Origin: Lentisphaerota bacterium
GTDB taxonomy: Bacteria > Verrucomicrobiota > Lentisphaeria > Victivallales > Victivallaceae
NCBI GenBank assembly: GCA_015061885.1
Contig: SUVS01000002.1
Coordinates: 1 to 64,000, forward strand
Direction: 5' to 3'
DNA: 64,000 nucleotides
The translations under genes and the position numbers were made by a program. Each line of letters opens with the position of its first letter. Positions within the stretch are counted from its first letter, which is position 1. Positions 61,909-64,000 of the stretch are shown here, piece after piece. Under the pieces are notes generated by a model. That model saw only the letters and a list, made by a program, of their open reading frames with translations. It was not told the origin of the DNA and searched no databases.

Positions 61909-63144
61909 TTACTTTTGCTTCACAGTTTTATCGACTATGGCACACACGCAGGAATCACTCCAGACATTTACTGCCGTTTCGATCATATCAATAACCGCAT
62001 AGACCGGCAGAATCACGCCCAACACCCCTATGGGCATGTTGATACCCGCCATCAGCGAGAGGGTCAGGAAGTAACATCCCATCGGCACGCCCGCATTGCC
62101 CACGGCAGAGATCACCGCGATCAGCACCCATACGGCAATGGTACTTAAAGTAAGCGTAACGCCGCCATTTTGCATAACAAACAGACTCGTTACCATAATA
62201 AATGCCGCACAGCCGTTCATATTGATCGTACAGCACAAGGGCAGAACAAAGCGGGCGACTTCCGGTTTGGCAGAGAGATTATTTTCTGCCGAAGCGATCG
62301 TTACCGGCAGCGTTGCCGCCGAACTTTTGGTGAAAAGTGCCATCAGCACCGCCGGCAGCATACCTTTGAACACCCTGACAGGATTGATTTTACGCATAAG
62401 CAGAAACAAGGGCAGTATCACAAAAAACTGCAATATATTCCCGGTCAGCACCACCGTTACATATTTGCCGAGTTCGCCCACACTTTCGCCCGTTGACATT
62501 TGTGCTGTAAGCTGACCGGCAAAAGCCACGATCCCCAGCGGCAACGCCCAAATCAGAGCCTTGATGACAATAAAAAATATCTCCTGCAAGCCGTTGACCG
62601 CTTTGAGCAGAACCTGTACATTTTCTGAATTTCTGCCGGCGGCAAGAGCCAGTCCGACTGCCGCCGCCACGAGCAATATACTCAAAACATTGCCGGAGAA
62701 AAACGGAGTTATAACATTGTCGGGTATCACCGCAAGAATGTGGTCATAAACGCTCACGGGAGTCAGATTCTGTCCGGAAGCGGCACTTTGAGCCTGTTTG
62801 ACCAGTTCCAGCGGCAGATTGCCCGGAGCGATCACCAGATAAAGCACCACCCCCACCACTGCCGCCACCAATGTGGTCAGCACAGTGTAAACGATCGTGT
62901 GCAAAAAGATCCTGCCGGTATTGCGTTCAGCCCCCAGCATGGCAAGCGTGGCAGTTACCGCTAAAGCAATGGTCGGCACTGCCACAAACTTGAAAAGCCG
63001 TGTATAAGCCGATGCCGTAAAGTTGAGAAACTCATTGACCGCATTGCAGTTGAGCATCCCCAAAGCTCCACCGAGCAGGAGTGCCGCCAGCCAGATAATC
63101 ATTTGCCTGCTGTTGAAGGCACGGTTTTTTTCGATTTTTTCCAT
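61909..63144 (-). CDS. Dicarboxylate/amino acid:cation symporter (DAACS)
   Basis: A 411-residue Na+/H+-coupled transporter of the GltP/SstT type. Clear segments are KFVAVPTIALAVTATLAML, FTKSSAATLPVTIASAENN (substrate hairpin HP1), TINMNGCAAFIMV (NMDGT-like, here NMNG) and NAGVPMGCYFLTLSLMAGI (HP2). The NMNG in place of NMDG is notable. ATG 63144 is preferred; TTG 63153 is the alternative. Three 11-bp repeats lie 55-87 bp upstream. Confidence 0.88.
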   Translation of the reverse strand: MEKIEKNRAFNSRQMIIWLAALLLGGALGMLNCNAVNEFLNFTASAYTRLFKFVAVPTIALAVTATLAMLGAERNTGRIFLHTIVYTVLTTLVAAVVGVVLYLVIAPGNLPLELVKQAQSAASGQNLTPVSVYDHILAVIPDNVITPFFSGNVLSILLVAAAVGLALAAGRNSENVQVLLKAVNGLQEIFFIVIKALIWALPLGIVAFAGQLTAQMSTGESVGELGKYVTVVLTGNILQFFVILPLFLLMRKINPVRVFKGMLPAVLMALFTKSSAATLPVTIASAENNLSAKPEVARFVLPLCCTINMNGCAAFIMVTSLFVMQNGGVTLTLSTIAVWVLIAVISAVGNAGVPMGCYFLTLSLMAGINMPIGVLGVILPVYAVIDMIETAVNVWSDSCVCAIVDKTVKQK

Positions 63145-63198
63145 AAATAACAACCTATTGATTTTTATTGTTTTGAAACAGTTTCTGCTGAATAATCA

Positions 63199-63231
63199 AT
63201 CCGTCAAATATCCGTCAAATATCCGTCATTT
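63199..63231. repeat. 11-bp tandem repeat upstream of the symporter gene
   Basis: Three tandem units: ATCCGTCAAAT twice and ATCCGTCATTT. On the minus strand each reads ATTTGACGGAT or a variant, giving repeated TTGACG, a -35-like sequence. A further ATCCGTCACTT begins at 63256. The unit is close to one DNA turn, consistent with cooperative binding of a regulator. Confidence 0.7.
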
Positions 63232-63260
63232 ATTGATTTTTGAGCGTAAAACAACATCCG

Positions 63261-63980
63261 TCACTTTTTTTCTATTCCGCCGAAACGGCGGTTGCGGCTG
63301 CTGTATGCTTCAAGAGCTTTTTTTAATTCATTGCAATCGAAATCCGGCCACATTACATTGCTTATATAAAGTTCGCTGTATGCCATTTCCCACAACAGAA
63401 AGTTACTTATCCGCAATTCGCCCGATGTCCTTATCACCAGATCCGGGTCGGGCAGTTCCGGGGCGTACAAAAATTGCTGAAAAGTTGTTTCATCAATTTC
63501 TTCCGGAGCGATTCTGCCATCTTTTACCGCCGCGATCAGTTTTTTTGCCGCATCGACTATTTCTGACCTGCCGCCGTAATTCAATGCCAATGTCAGTACG
63601 CCGCCGGTGTTATTGGCGGTCGCTTTCATTGCTCCGAGCAGACTCAAGCGGGCGGCTTCGGGCAGATCGTTCAATCTGCCGATAGCATTCAGACGCACAT
63701 TTTCTTTCTGCATAAAAGGCAGTTGTTTGAAGATAAACTCCTGCAGAAGTTTCATCAAAGCACCCACTTCGGCGGCAGGGCGTTTCCAGTTTTCGGTACT
63801 GAATGCGTACAAGGTCAGATATTTTATATCAAACTCTTTTGCTGCCTGCATTATTTTCAATACATTATCCGCCCCTGCCCGGTGTCCGGCGGTGCGTTCG
63901 AGATTTCTTGCCTCCGCCCAGCGGCCGTTGCCATCCATGATTATTGCCAGATGATTGACTTTGCCGGAGATTTTACTCAC
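63261..63980 (-). CDS. uppS: Undecaprenyl diphosphate synthase
   Basis: A cis-prenyltransferase of about 239 residues that makes the C55 lipid carrier for peptidoglycan and LPS. Motifs are LAIIMDGNGRWAE (catalytic Asp16), TAGHRAGADNVLKIM, YAFSTENWKRP, LNYGGRSEIVDA, DLVIRTSGELRISNFLLW and the end region WPDF. GTG 63980 with GGAG upstream is chosen; a TTG at 63998 extends it by six residues. It lies close to the window edge, so upstream genes are unknown. Confidence 0.93.
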   Translation of the reverse strand: MSKISGKVNHLAIIMDGNGRWAEARNLERTAGHRAGADNVLKIMQAAKEFDIKYLTLYAFSTENWKRPAAEVGALMKLLQEFIFKQLPFMQKENVRLNAIGRLNDLPEAARLSLLGAMKATANNTGGVLTLALNYGGRSEIVDAAKKLIAAVKDGRIAPEEIDETTFQQFLYAPELPDPDLVIRTSGELRISNFLLWEMAYSELYISNVMWPDFDCNELKKALEAYSSRNRRFGGIEKK

Positions 63981-64000
63981 AGTACAACGCTCCTTCAACA

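Noticed and set aside
63199-63231. CRISPR array
   Set aside because: The units are 11 bp and directly adjacent with no spacers, and no cas gene is present.

Overview
The window looks like chromosome from a Lentisphaerota/Victivallales-type bacterium of the PVC group. This is inferred from gene content; no rRNA is present. The evidence is several prepilin-type proteins with the [17 protein letters not shown] leader and an H-X9-DG-like C-terminus, secreted carbohydrate-active proteins linked to AraC and GntR regulators, and lipid A/outer-membrane genes (lpxK, an LptE-like and a BamD-like lipoprotein), which show a Gram-negative envelope. Promoters with a clear fit use a TTGACA-like -35 and a TATATT -10.

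Layout: 1-465 holds tRNA-Lys(CTT) with its 3' end and terminator duplicated. 643-3703 has a MATE exporter, then an ECF sigma factor / zinc-binding anti-sigma / Spy-like periplasmic protein cassette. 3958-6266 is a compact, AT-richer type II restriction-modification system with controller protein, endonuclease, convergent C5-cytosine methyltransferase and a recognisable C-box. 6347-10491 (minus) carries a BtuFCD-type importer preceded by two H-X9-DG pseudopilins. 10903-14865 (minus) is gyrA-folP-yraN. 15185-21039 (minus) is a complete pseudopilin set in GspG-H-I-J-K order with a very long GspK. 21253-24157 (plus) has a lone YqfO-like domain, an M50 protease, xseA and an EEP phosphatase/nuclease. 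24237-28417 holds envelope genes around a divergent lpxK. 28593-43097 is a carbohydrate locus: an (alpha/alpha)6-barrel protein, a GH36-like enzyme, a small binding protein, an AraC regulator divergent from a Gfo/Idh/MocA oxidoreductase, and two large secreted GH42-like proteins of 669 and 1762 residues. A 5'-truncated pseudopilin, a GntR regulator, a DppA-type aminopeptidase, ispE and a CobS-like membrane protein follow. 47952-53080 (plus) has a polyol dehydrogenase-like gene, clpP, clpX and a peptide-binding lipoprotein, then tRNA-Met. 53425-54853 (minus) is nrdR with an ATP-cone partner gene. 55178-60651 (plus) runs from a secreted EEP protein through pheA, a YeiH-type exporter and a cysteine desulfurase-like enzyme to a second MATE pump. 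The window ends with two sodium-coupled transporters and uppS (minus).

Between genes lie several repeat families: a two-hairpin element present twice (10573 and 51108) whose second stem shows compensatory changes; a 198-bp repeat present twice in opposite orientation (37506 and 60723); a 38-bp repeat (3717 and 37378); and short tandem repeats beside gyrA and a symporter gene.

No wholly new multi-gene defence or metabolic system is evident. The observations most worth following are the covarying hairpin element, the ATP-cone protein paired with nrdR, the orphan GspGHIJK set, the 1762-residue two-module enzyme, and the layered control of the restriction-modification locus.
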